Source: Haematobia irritans
Taxonomy: Eukaryota; Arthropoda; Insecta; Diptera; Muscidae
Assembly: GCF_050003625.1 (NCBI RefSeq)
Contig: NC_134398.1
Location: 198,221,700 to 198,285,699 of the forward strand
DNA: 64,000 nt
Direction of reading: 5' to 3'
Numbering within the stretch: position 1 is the first letter of the stretch; the number at the start of each line of letters is the position of its first letter. The notes beneath the pieces are model-generated. The model did not search any database. It was not told the DNA's origin and saw only the letters and a list, made by a program, of their open reading frames with translations. Position numbers and translations under genes: made by a program. Below, one piece after another: positions 1 to 11,499 of the stretch.

Positions 1-300
1 TATAGAAATAAAATTTTCACAAAATTTTCTATAGAAATAAAAATGTTGACAAAATTTTCTATAGAAAGAAAATTTTGACAAAAATTTCTATAGAAATAAA
101 ATTTTAACAAAATTTTCTATAGAAATAAACTTTTGACAAAATTTTCTATAAAAATAAAATTTTGACAATGTTGAAAATATTATTATGAACCGAATAAAAT
201 TTTAACAAAATTTTCTCTAGAAATAAAATTTTGACAAAATTTTCTATAGAAATAAAATTTTGACAAAATTTTCTATGGAAATAAAATTTTGGTATAATAT
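1..300 (-). repeat. 29-bp minisatellite (element D body) inside HLE-A copy 1
   Basis: About ten units of a 29-bp repeat. Each unit joins the palindrome TTTCTATAGAAA to the near-palindrome AAAATTTTGACAAAATTTT. It continues beyond the left edge. It ends at ~321 with the D terminus (GTGGCAACC) before the 153-bp monomers begin. Confidence 0.9.
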
Positions 301-1521
301 TTTTGGCTCTAGTGGCAACCATGATTGTGAACCGATATGGACCAATTTTTGTGTGATTGGACCAATTTTGGTATGGTTGTTAGCGACAATATACTAACAC
401 CACGTGCCTAATTTGAACCGGATCGGATGAATTTTGATCCTCCAAGAGGCTCCGGAGGTCAAATCTGGAGAATGTTTTATATGGGGGCTTTATATAATTA
501 TGGACCGATATGGACCAATTCTGGCACGGTTGTTAAAGATCATATACTAACACCATGTTCCAAACTACAACCTGATTGGATGAAATTTGCTTCTCTTGGA
601 GACTTCGCAAGCCAAATCTGATGATCGGTTTATATGGGGGCTATATATAATTATGAACCGATGTGAACCAATTTTTGCATGATTGTTAGAGACCATATAC
701 CAATACCATGTACCAAATTTCAGCCGGATCGGATGCAATATGCTCCTCTTTGAGGCTTCGCAAGACAAATCTGGAGATCGGTTTATATGGGCGCCATATA
801 TAATTATGGACCGATGTGGACCAATTTTTGCATGATTGTTAGAGACCATATACCAATAGCATGTACCAAATTTCAGCCGGATCGGATGCAATTTGCTCCT
901 CTTTGAGGCTTCGCAAGACAAATCTGGAGATCGGTTTATATGGGGTCTATATATAATTATGGACCGATGTGGACCAATTTTTGCACGGTTGTTAGAGACC
1001 ATATACCAACATCATGTACAAAATGTCAGCCGGATCGGATGAAATTTGCTTCTCTTTGAGGCTCCGCAAGCCAAATCTGGGGATCGGTTTATATGGGGGC
1101 TATATATAATTATGGACCGATGTGGACCAATTTTTGCGTGGTTGTTAAAGACCATATACCAACACCATATACAAAATTTCAGCCGGATCGGATGAAATAT
1201 GCTTCTGTTAGAAGCTCCACAAGCCAAATCTGAGGGTCCCTTTATATGGGGGCTATACGTAAAAGTGGACCGATATGGCCCATTTTCAATACCATCCATC
1301 GATAACAACTACTTGTGTAAAGTTTCAAGTCGATAGCTTGTTTCGTTCGGAAGTTAGCGTGATTTCAACAGATGGACGGACGGACATGCTTAGATCGACT
1401 CAGAATTTCACCACGACCCAGAATATATATACTTTATGGGGTCTTAGAGCAATATTTCGATGTGTTACAAGCGGAATGACAAAGTTAATATACCCCCATC
1501 CTATGATGGAGGGTATAAAAA
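1..1521 (-). mobile_element. HLE-A copy 1 (INE-1/Helentron-like), runs off the left edge
   Basis: Seen: the 5' tip TATACCCTCCATCATAGG lies at 1521-1500 on the minus strand. It is followed by the conserved terminal block (CATGTCCGTCCGTCC, GAGTCGATCT) and then a tandem run of 153-bp monomers (starts near 623, 776, 929 and 1082). The 29-bp minisatellite of element D occupies 1-300. Known: the INE-1 family of Drosophila has the same order of TATACCC end, GTCCGTC block, internal tandem repeats and hairpin before CTTGTT. Inference: this is a non-autonomous Helentron-like copy. The 64-145 residue open frames here only reflect the 153-bp (51-codon) monomer. Confidence 0.75.
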
Positions 1522-1525
1522 TACT

Positions 1526-3031
1526 AACAAGTGTATACAGCCGTAAGCTCGGCCAGGCCGAAACTTATGTACTCTCCACCATGGATTGCGTAGAAACTTC
1601 TACGAAAGACTGTCATCCACAATCGAATTACTTGGGTTGTGATATCTTAAAACTTCTTAACATGGTTTTCTAAATTGTGAGTTAGTCCATAAGTGGTATA
1701 TATTAGACAAAAAAGTTATGTATAGGTAAGTCTACAAGTAATCGATGAGGACTTTTTGCACGATACGTAGAGAGCCAGAATTTAAATATGAGGGTCGCTT
1801 ATATGGGGGCTATATACAATTATGAATTTGATATGGACCAATTTTTGTGTGATCGGGGATCGATTTATCTGAGGATTATATATAACTATATACCGATATG
1901 GACCTAGTTAGACATGGTAGTTAACGGCCATATACTCGCACAATGTACCAAATTTCAACTGCCTCGGATCAAATGTGCTCCTCCAAGAGGCTCCAAAACC
2001 AAATCTCGGGATCGGTTTATATGGGGGCTATATCTGATTATGGACAGATATGGGCCACTTTGGGCATGGTTGTTAAACATCATATACTACCACCACGTAC
2101 CAAATTTCAACCAGATCGGATGAATTTTGCTTCTCCAAAAGGCACCAGAGGTCAAGTCTGGGGATCGGTTTATATGGGGGCTATATATAATTATATACTG
2201 ATATGAACCAATTCCTGCATGGTTGTTGGATACCATATATTAACATCACGTACCAAATTTCAACCGAATCGGATGAATTTTGCTCTTCCAAGGGGCCCCG
2301 GAGGTCAAATCTGGGGATCGGTTTATATGAGGTCTATATATAATTATTGACCGATTTCGACCAATTTTTGCATGGGTGTTTGAAGCCATATATTAACACC
2401 TAGTACTAAAATTTCAACTGAATGAGATGAATTTTGGTCTTCCAAGAGGCTCCGGATGTCAAATCGGGGGATCGATTTATATGGGGTCTATATGTAATTA
2501 TGGACCGATGTGCATCAATTTTTGCATGATTGTTAGAGACCATATATTAACACCATGTACCAAATTTCAGCCGGATCGGATGAAATTTGCTTCTCTTAGA
2601 GGCTCCGCAAGCCAAATCGGGGGATCGGTTTATATGGGGGCTATATATAATTATGGACCGATGTTAACCAATTTTTGCATGGTTGTTACAGACCATATAC
2701 TTACACCAGTACCAAATTTCAGCCGGATCGGATGAATTTTGCTTCTCTTAGAGCAATCGCAAGCCAAATTTGGGGGTATGGCCAATTTGCAATACCATCC
2801 GACCTACATCAATAACAACTACTTGCGCCAAGTTTCATGTCGATAGCTTGTTTCGTTCCGAAGTTAGCGTAATTTTAACAGACGGACGGATGGACATGCT
2901 CAGATCGACTCAGAATTTCACCACGACACAGAATATATATACTTTGTGGGGTCTTAGAGCAATATTTCGATGTGTTACAAACGGAATGACAAAGATAATA
3001 TACCCCCATCCTATGGTGGAGGGTATAAAAA
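1526..3031 (-). mobile_element. HLE-A copy 2, complete, without minisatellite
   Basis: Both ends are visible. The hairpin end starts AACAAGTGTATACAGCCG at 1526. The other end is GGTGGAGGGTATAAAAA at 3031. The subterminal TACTCTCCACCAT near 1572 pairs with ATGGTGGAGGGTA near 3015-3027. About 1.5 kb with several diverged 153-bp monomers. No target duplication is visible, as expected for Helentron-type insertion. Confidence 0.75.
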
Positions 3032-3598
3032 TTAACCATGTATTCTTAAAAGAAGCCCCTCCCTAATGTATATTTACTGGATTCCCCTATTTCCTCGTTT
3101 TTGCAATAGACAAAATAGCAATACCCGTCAAAGAGATACTATTGGGTAGACAATTGCGGATTGGACTCATTGCAATTTATTGTCTATGGACAGACGGATT
3201 GGACAGTCAAAGAGAAAATTGTATCACCACTGAAAATGGCAATGGTGATAGCGGTGACATTGGTCTCGTTATTGTTACTGTTGCAGTTGCAGTTGATGAT
3301 GATTGTGATAGCATTTCGTTTTTGTAATGAAGTAAATTTGTTTGGCTTTTATAACAATTCTATCATATGGTACATGAAGGTAAAGAGAGATTAAATGCAA
3401 AAATTAAATTATGATATATAAAATTTTGACGATTTCAAAAGGCTCGACTTTTATTTGACAAAACGTCGATTAGTGGAAAGGTCGAATTTAGACTTTGTAT
3501 TCATAGGACAGACTTTTACGAATACCCACTACATGACATATGATTATGGGATTTGTATGCATTTTGAAACTTACAATATAAACCAAATATTTTCTTTT
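3032..3598. other. Gene-poor spacer downstream of the protease gene
   Basis: No repeat family or credible coding region was recognised. It should contain the 3' UTR and polyadenylation site of the minus-strand protease, but I found no clear AATAAA on that strand directly after the stop at 3599. Short open frames at 3142-3394 look like noise. Confidence 0.4.
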
Positions 3599-6500
3599 TC
3601 AAAACAAAACACTTTTTAATATCCATAAAATTAAAACGTATCCAATAGAATAATTAGAAGCCTGTAAATAATTGGCCGCATCGCGCATATGTTCATCAAT
3701 CCATTGACGATTATACCAGACATCTGTATACAAACTTGCCGTATAAATACTTCCACATCCTATAGTCCACGATATGATTCCAGTAAGGGTATGATTACAA
3801 ATCAAAGGACCGCCGCTATCGCCACGACATGGATCCTGTTTAAAAGGTCTATCCTCGCCAGCACAAAGCATTCCTTCTCTATAATGATCCGGCAACTTTT
3901 GTTTACATTCCTCAGGAGTATATAATTTTACTCTGAGATGAGTTGGCATTCCTGATAAAGGACCATCCTAAAGGAAAATAAAATACAGAGAGCCAACATA
4001 AAAATTCCTAGCATATATTAGACTTAAACAATTTTGAGAGAAAAAATTACAAACACAACAAAAGGTTTTAGAAATTGGATATCGAGCTTCAACCAAATCG
4101 GTTGCCAACGTTGGCTTCCGGATGCTCTATTCAAATGGTGGGATCGATTTCAATAGGGATTAGAGAATAATCCATCCATCAATAATTGGAGTTACAATTA
4201 TTTCTGACGGACGGACGGATTGACGGATGGACGCACATCGCTAGATCGACTCAGCATATCACAACGAACAAGAATATACAGGATGGCTGATATGTATTAA
4301 AACAAACTTCCTATCATTGCCAAACCGTTTGTCCGACTACCGACAAATTTATTCCAGCGATTTTATTGTTTACATGCTTATTAAAGAATTTTGATCTAAT
4401 GGATTCAGATTTGAAGTCATTCTTAACTGAATTCAAGCGTCGAAGTCTGACTGCTTTATATATGGCAGAAAAATCAAAAAAAAGCTACCGGTAGAGCCTT
4501 AGAAATAGAATTTTAACAAATATTTCCATAAAAAAAATTGACAAAATTTTCTTAAAAATAAAATTTTGATAAAATTTTGTATAGAAATAAAATTTAAACA
4601 AAATTTTTTATGGGAATAAAATTTTTAGAAAATTTTCTATAGAAATACAATTTTGACAAAATTTTCTATGGAAATAAAATTTTGACAAAATTTTCTATGG
4701 AAATAAAATTTTGAGAAAATTTTCTATAGAAAAAATATTTAAACAAAGTTTTCTATAGAGATAAAATTTTGAAAAAATTTTCTATAGAAATAAAACATTG
4801 ACAAAATTTTCTATAGAGATAAAATTTTGATAAAATTTTCTATAGAAATAAAATTTTGATAAAATTTTCTATAGAAATAAAATATTGACGAAATTTTTTA
4901 TAGAAATAAAATATTGACAAAATTTTCTCTAGAAATAATATTTCAAAAAAAAAAAAATCTACTGAAATAAAATTTCAACAAAATTTTCTACACAAATAAA
5001 ATGTTGACAAAATTTTCTATAGAAATAAAATGTTGACAAAATTTTCTATAGGAATAAAATTTTGACAAAATTTTCTATAGAAGTAATATTTTAACAAGAT
5101 TTTCTATAGAGATAAAATTTTGAAAAAATTTTCTATAGAAATAAAACTTTGACAAAATTTTCTCTAGAAATAGAATTTTGACAAAATTTGCTACAGAAAT
5201 AAAATTTTAACAAAATTTTCTATAGAAATAAAATCTTGACGAAATTTTTTATAGAAAGAAAATATTGACAAAATTTTCTGTAGAAATAACATTTCAAAAA
5301 AAATTTCTACTGAAATAAAATTTCAACAAAATTTTCTATACAAATTAAATGTTGACAAAATCTTGTATAGAACTAAAATTTTGACAAAATTTGCTATGTA
5401 GATAAAATTTTGACGAAATTTTCTATCAAAATAAAATTTTCAAAAATTTTCTGTAGAAATAAATTTTTGACAAAAATTTTCGATCAAAATAAAATTTTGA
5501 CAAAATTTTCTATAGAAATAAAAAATTTTCTATAGAAATAAAATTTTGACAACATTTTCTATAGAAATAAAATGTTGACAAAATTTTCAATAAAAATAAA
5601 ATTTGGGCAAAATTTTCTATAGAAATAAAATTTGGATAAAATTATCTATAGAAGTAAAGCTTTTTGTATGAGCTGTCATGATGCGGAGGAAAAAGAATCA
5701 ATTAAACACCTCTTGTGTGAGTGTCCTGCATTTTGTGTAAAGCGCAAGCAACTTTTAGGAGCATATAGCTTCAGATTACTGGCGGATCTGCAAAACGTTA
5801 ACTTAAGCAGTCTGCTAATATTTTTGGAACAATCTGGTTGGTTCAACAAAGAAAAATAATCAAGAAGGTTCAGCGGTTAAAACTAGAAGTGCCCATATGT
5901 AATAGGTACTTTTAGTTAGACTATTCAGTCAATGGACTGAATAGTCTAAGTGAGCCTGAATCTTAATCGGGCTGCCACTTTAACCTAACCTAACCTAACC
6001 TAAAGCTTTTTGTTGAGTACTTCTTTTGTTAAAATTGTCCTCAAATTTTGGTAGATTATTTTGGGCTCGATGGCAACCGTGATCGCTCCTTGCATATGGT
6101 CATAGGTTAGGTTAGGTGGCAGCCCGATGTATCGGGCTCACTTAGACTATTCAGTCCATTGTTATACCACATTGGTGAACTTCTCTCTTATCACTGAGTG
6201 CAGCCCGATTCCATGTTAAGCTCAATGACAAGGGACCTCCTTTTTATAGCCGAGTCCGAACGGTGTTCCACATTGCAGTGAAACCACTTAGGGAAGCTTT
6301 GAAAACCTCAGAAATGTCACCACCATTACTGAGGTGGGATAATCCACCGATGAAAAACTTTTTGGTGTTCGGTCGAAGCAGGAATCGAACCCACGACCTT
6401 GTGTATGCAAGGAGGGTATGCTCACCATTGCACCACGGTGGCTCATCGACCGTCAAAATAAATTAGAGGTGTGCACGTGAGTAGTATTTTACTCACGCCC

Positions 6501-7660
6501 ACTCACGACGGAAAGTCTTACTCACGTACACTCTCACACGATATTGTTTGGCAGGAATCACGCTCACGCACACTCACGAAAGGAAATTTTGTACTCACGC
6601 ATACTCACTCACGAAAATGTCGTGACCCACTAAAAATACCGTGACTCACGCAGGATGCCGTGACTTACGAATAATTTTATGAGTAATTTACCTTAGCGAC
6701 GTGTCTGAAAACATGAGCATGATTAAATTCGAGAGCGTTATTAAACTCTTATCATCCCAGGAGTCAATAAAATTGTAATTTAATTCAACTCGTAAGCGTT
6801 TTATGTTCGTGTGCGCGATTATTTTCATGAGCGTATTTTTCCGAAATTCGTTACTCACGAATAAACTATTTTCGTGACTCACACTCACGCACGATATTTG
6901 GTTTGTTAATCACGCTCACGCACACTCACGAAACAAAATTGGGCAGAGCAAAATCTTAGAATGAATTGCAGAAATAAATTTTGCTATTTAGCAATATTTC
7001 CAAGCTATTTAACTTACCCTACACAATCTACCCCATCCCAGAATGATACAATATTCCCCATAGGGAGGAGGTCCATTGGGTAGCTTGATGGCTTTAATAT
7101 GTTCACTATTTTCTGGTATTTCACCTTTCAGTCTTATAATCGCTATATCATTTTGATTTTTACGAACAAAATTTGTATTCGCCGTAAGAGATCGAACTGG
7201 ATATTGCATCGTGGTGTTGGAAGGTTCAATACGATTTGGAGTACCTGCAACCAAAAGCAGGCGACGAGGTTTGGTTAACACTCGGCGTTTACTAGAATTA
7301 AATATTTCTATTATTTCTTTTGTCTTCATATTTAAAAACTTCATTTCATTCTTACTCCATAACACAATGTGCCGTGGTCAACACCATATCCTTGGCAAAT
7401 ATGGTGCCGGCACAAAAATGATTATCACCAAAATACTTTTGTGGATTTCTCGATCTGATTGATACCATATATGGTAGATATTTTTTTATTACTATTGGAT
7501 TTCGCATTCCACCCACTATTAGGAAGGTGAATTCTGTTTCAGGATCATCCATTTCAAATTGCAACATATCATCCAACGACATGTTATTGTAAATTCTAGC
7601 AAAGCAACAAACTAAATATAAAAATGAACACAATATTGCCGATTTAAAAATTAATGACAT
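3599..7660 (-). CDS. Secreted trypsin-like serine protease (S1 family), three exons
   Basis: Exons: 7660-7356, 7291-7018 and 3967-3599 (305+274+369 nt), giving 315 residues. Intron 1 is 64 bp (GTAAGA...TTCTAG), intron 2 is 3,050 bp (GTAAGT...CTTTAG), and both joins keep frame. Seen: hydrophobic signal segment 1-21; IVGG at 48-51; catalytic His98 (TTAHC), Asp150 (NDIAI) and Ser244 (GDSGGP); Asp238 six residues before the serine, the trypsin-type S1 base; four standard disulfide pairs (83-99, 183-250, 214-228, 240-264) plus an unpaired Cys192. Odd: Leu, not Arg/Lys, precedes IVGG. The S1-wall glycines 216 and 226 are Thr261 and Ser271. The last ~16 residues form a hydrophobic tail. Family knowledge: such fly proteases are digestive, reproductive or immune; I cannot tell which. 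The joins are inferred from splice sites and homology, without transcript evidence. Confidence 0.85.
4060..4300 (-). repeat. Degenerate HLE end fragment
   Basis: Plus-strand ACGGACGGACGGATTGACGG, then CATCGCTAGATCGACTCAG and CAAGAATATA, match the conserved terminal block of the INE-1-like families. Both tips are lost, so the family is not assignable. Confidence 0.45.
5668..5859 (+). pseudogene. C-terminal end of a LINE ORF2 (fragment)
   Basis: About 63 codons to the stop at 5859. The CxxC...HLLCECPAF pattern is typical of the cysteine/histidine-rich C-terminus after the RT/RNase H of Jockey/I-type non-LTR elements. No reverse transcriptase is present. The open frame extends upstream only by reading through the minisatellite, so that start is artificial. 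Confidence 0.75.
5668..6001 (+). mobile_element. 5'-truncated LINE (non-LTR) insertion with 12-bp target duplication
   Basis: Seen: AAAGCTTTTTGT at 5656-5667 is repeated exactly at 6002-6013. Between them is the last part of a retrotransposon ORF and a 3' UTR ending in (CCTAA)n. This is the hallmark of target-primed reverse transcription. The 3' UTR block GACTGAATAGTCTAAGTGAG is the same as the SINE tails in this window. Sense is opposite to the protease gene. Confidence 0.9.
6105..6444 (-). mobile_element. tRNA-derived SINE, full length (copy 1)
   Basis: Minus strand: GTGGTGCAATGG (A-box-like) near 6436, and GGTTCGATTCC, an exact polymerase III B box, at 6391-6381. A conserved ~200-bp body follows (GTTTCACTGCAATGTGG, AAGGAGGTCCCTTGTCATTG). 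The tail is ACTGAATAGTCTAAGTGAGC then (CCTAA)n. The two 70-residue open frames across it are not genes. No clear target duplication. Confidence 0.85.
6464..6945. mobile_element. hAT-type MITE rich in CGTGAG/CTCACG, right end lost
   Basis: Begins TAGAGGTGTGCACGTGA, identical to the terminus of the intact copy at 59938-60510. The interior has many CACTCACG and CTCACGCAC blocks around a less repetitive core (6660-6860). The right terminal repeat is not recognisable. Confidence 0.7.
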
Positions 7661-7687
7661 TATTGTTTGACTTTTTTTGTTTGGAAC

Positions 7688-7697
7688 TTATAAATAC
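7688..7697 (-). promoter_or_regulatory. Possible TATA box of the protease gene
   Basis: Minus-strand TATTTATAAG sits about 30 bp before the ATG at 7660. If real, the 5' leader is only a few bases long, or the true promoter lies elsewhere. Weak, composition-prone evidence in AT-rich DNA. Confidence 0.25.
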
Positions 7698-7740
7698 ACA
7701 AAATTGACATTTGAAATATATGTTTGTGTATGAAGGCATA

Positions 7741-8012
7741 TTTAGTAAGGTAGTTATTATGTATGATTTTAAATGTGAGGAAATGTGTTACGGTTTGCAA
7801 AGATAATTCAAGTAATTCTTACCATCAATTGAGGACCATTTGTTTCGACACTTTTCTGTCATAAGTTTAAAAGAAATTCAATATTTCAAAATTTTTGGTA
7901 TAAAATAATTTTATTTTGAGTTTTTATTATATTATTAGTCACTACTGTCAATTAAACATTGCCGTATCTAGCAAATTTCTATTTTTAAGGAGTGGTCACG
8001 AATTAACGTCAT
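7741..8012. other. Spacer upstream of the protease gene, with one satellite-like unit
   Basis: Mostly unrecognised AT-rich DNA that should include the protease regulatory region. At 7985-8025 there is a single degenerate unit (GGTCACGAATTAACGTCATT) of the satellite found at 11500-13665. Confidence 0.4.
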
Positions 8013-8326
<314 letters not shown>

Positions 8327-9160
8327 CAAAATTTTCTGTAGAAATATAATTTTGACAAAGTTTTCTATAGAAATAAAATTTTGACAAAACTTTCTATAGT
8401 AATAAAATTTTGACAAAATTTTCTATAGAAATAAAATTTTGACAACATTTTCTGTAGAAATAAAATTTTGACAAAGTTTTCTATAGAAATAAAATTTTGA
8501 CAAAACTTTCTATAGTAATAAAATTTTGACAACATTTTCTATAGAAATAAAATCTTGACAACATTTTCTGTAGAAATAAAATTTTGACAAAATTTTCTAT
8601 AGAAATAAAATTTTGACAAAGTTTTCTATAGAAATAAAATTTTGACAAAGTTTTCTATAGAAATAAAATTTTGAAAAAAAATTTCTTATAGAAATAAAAC
8701 TTGGGCAAAATTTCTTATAGAAAGAAAACTTGGAAAAAAAATTTATAGAAATAAAATTTTGACAAAATTTTCTATATAAATAACATTTTGACAAAATTTT
8801 CTAGAGAAACAAAATTTTGACAAAAATTTCTATAGAAATAAAATTTTGACAAAACTTTCTATAGTAATAAAATTTTGATAAAATATTCTATAGAAATACA
8901 ATATTGACAAAATTTCCTATAGAAATAAAACTTGGACAAAATTTTCTATAGAAATAAAACTTGGAAAAAAATGTATAGAAATAAAATTTTGACAAAATTT
9001 TCTATATAAATAACATGTTGACAAAATTTTCTATAGAAATAAAATTTTGACAAAGTTTTCTATGGAAATAAAATTTTGACAACTTTCTATAGTATACAAT
9101 TTTTAAAAAATTTTCTATAGTAAAAAATTTTGACATAATTTTCTATAGAAATAAAGTTTT
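8327..9160 (-). repeat. 29-bp minisatellite leading into HLE-A copy 3
   Basis: About 28 units, with a local duplication: the stretch near 8327-8420 recurs near 8450-8545. Variant units with AAAACTTGGACAAAATTT cluster at 8695-8760 and 8930-8975. Ends at GTTTTGGTAGATTATTTTTAG, the D terminus. Confidence 0.9.
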
Positions 9161-9838
9161 GGTAGATTATTTTTAGCGATATGGACCAATTTTTGTGTGA
9201 TTGGCCATCGGCTATATATAACTGAACACCGATAAGGACCAATTTTTGCATAGCTTTTAGCGGCCATATACTAACACAATGTACCAAATTTCAAACGAAT
9301 TGTGCTCCTCCAAGAGTTTCCGGATGTCAAATCTGGGGATCGATCTATATGGCGGCTATATGTAATTGTGGACCGGATGTATTTTGATCCTTCAAGAGGT
9401 TCTGGAGATCAAATCTGAGGGTCGGTTTATATGGGGGCTATATATAATATGGACCGATATAGACCAATTTTTGCATGGTTTTTAACACCACGTACCAAAT
9501 TCCAAACTAATCGGTTGATTTTTGCTCCTCCTAGGCTCCGGAGGTCAAATCTGGGGATTCGTTGATATGGGGGCTATACGTAAAAGTGGTCCGATATGGC
9601 CATTTTCAATACCATCCGACCTACATCAATAACAACTACTTGTGAAAAGTTTCAAGACGATAGCTTGTTTCGTTCGGAAGTTAGCGTGATTTCAACAGAC
9701 GGACGGGAATTCTTTGATCGACTCAGAATTTCACCACAACCCAGAATATATATACTTTATGGGGTCTTAGAGCAATATTTCGATGTGTTACCAACGGAAT
9801 GACAAAGTTAATACACCCTATGGTGGAGGGTATAAAAA
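9161..9838 (-). mobile_element. HLE-A copy 3, 5' half
   Basis: Three degenerate 153-bp monomers, then the terminal block (TTGATCGACTCAGAATTTC) and the tip CTATGGTGGAGGGTATAAAAA ending at 9838. The hairpin end is missing. The minisatellite at 8327-9160 belongs to the same composite. Confidence 0.75.
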
Positions 9839-9963
9839 TAAAATAAATTTCGTTTTTGTAAACTCTTCACAGTAATCATGTTGTGCACACTATTTTACAT
9901 GTTTTAATTTTTACAATAAATTTAAAATACAAAATAATCATTTATTTATCTAAAATTATTTTC

Positions 9964-10050
9964 TCCACCATGACTTGAACCCGAGTATTCTGTTTTACAC
10001 GTATTAGCGTTCGCCTTAGCACACTGCACCAACGACTGAGCCAACGCAGT
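9964..10050 (-). mobile_element. tRNA-like sequence, probably head of a second SINE family
   Basis: Minus strand: TGGCTCAGTCGTTGG (A-box-like) near 10043, and GGGTTCAAGTCA (B-box-like) at 9982-9971, about 60 bp apart. That spacing suits a tRNA with a long variable arm. No complete cloverleaf with intact acceptor stem is evident, so I favour a tRNA-derived repeat over a functional tRNA. The flanks (9839-9963, 10051-10388) contain nothing I recognise. Confidence 0.5.
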
Positions 10051-10429
10051 GACGTCTAACGATTGAAATAATCGTACTGTTATGATACATCCAGTATAGA
10101 ATTTTACCGCCATCAGAAAATACAATTAATTTATTATGAAGCACCCTGTATTCAATATTTTAATGAAACAATGCCACATGTACGCAACAGTAGTTTAGTA
10201 TTACCAGTGCAGTGAACTCAGGCAAAGTACATAATTGTCAATGTGGTAACACTGTCATGCAAATTCAAATGGAGATGTGGAATTTTTGTCTGTTTTATTT
10301 CGTAATTTTCTGAATAGTCCTTGTGTAAAATGCAAAAATGTTAACATACAAGTGAAGAGCTTGTTCAAATGTACCTAAAAACAACAATTGGTATTAAAAA
10401 CTCAAAATGACCCAAAATGCAAAATGTCG

Positions 10430-11450
<1,021 letters not shown>

Positions 11451-11499
11451 TATATTATATATTATAAAATTAGTTTTAGGATTTTTTTTAGGATTCTCA

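Larger units (their letters stand above)
4483..6081 (-). mobile_element. Element D copy in the intron, minisatellite body, split by a LINE
   Basis: The 29-bp array runs 4494-5655. The D terminus resumes after the LINE, as GGTAGATTATTTTGGGCTCG then GGCAACCGTG, ending at 6081. The opposite (CTACC) end near 4483 is degenerate. Units vary; several carry GACGAAATT or poly-A expansions. Confidence 0.7.
3968..7017 (-). other. Intron 2 of the protease gene, transposon-filled
   Basis: Donor GTAAGT at 7017-7012 and acceptor CCTTTAG ending at 3968. GWGRLCR in exon 2 continues directly to DGPLSGMP in exon 3, a normal S1-protease junction. The 3.05 kb holds an HLE remnant, element D with a LINE insertion, a SINE and a hAT-type MITE, against 64 bp for intron 1. 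Confidence 0.8.

Noticed and set aside
1275..1673. 132-codon frame spanning the HLE-A terminal block
   Set aside because: The same translation (TDGRTDMLRSTQNFTTTQNIYTLWG) recurs in every HLE-A copy on one strand; it is repeat sequence crossing element boundaries.
3142..3394. Two overlapping plus-strand open frames
   Set aside because: No domain, in the likely 3' flank of the protease; a chance frame is more likely.
6381..6391. Functional tRNA gene suggested by a perfect B box
   Set aside because: The same head precedes a 200-bp conserved body and a LINE-like tail in several copies, so it is a SINE.
7352..7365. Frameshift in the serine protease between two overlapping open frames
   Set aside because: A 64-bp intron with GTAAGA and TTCTAG joins the frames exactly (codon GAT across the junction), so no mutation is needed.
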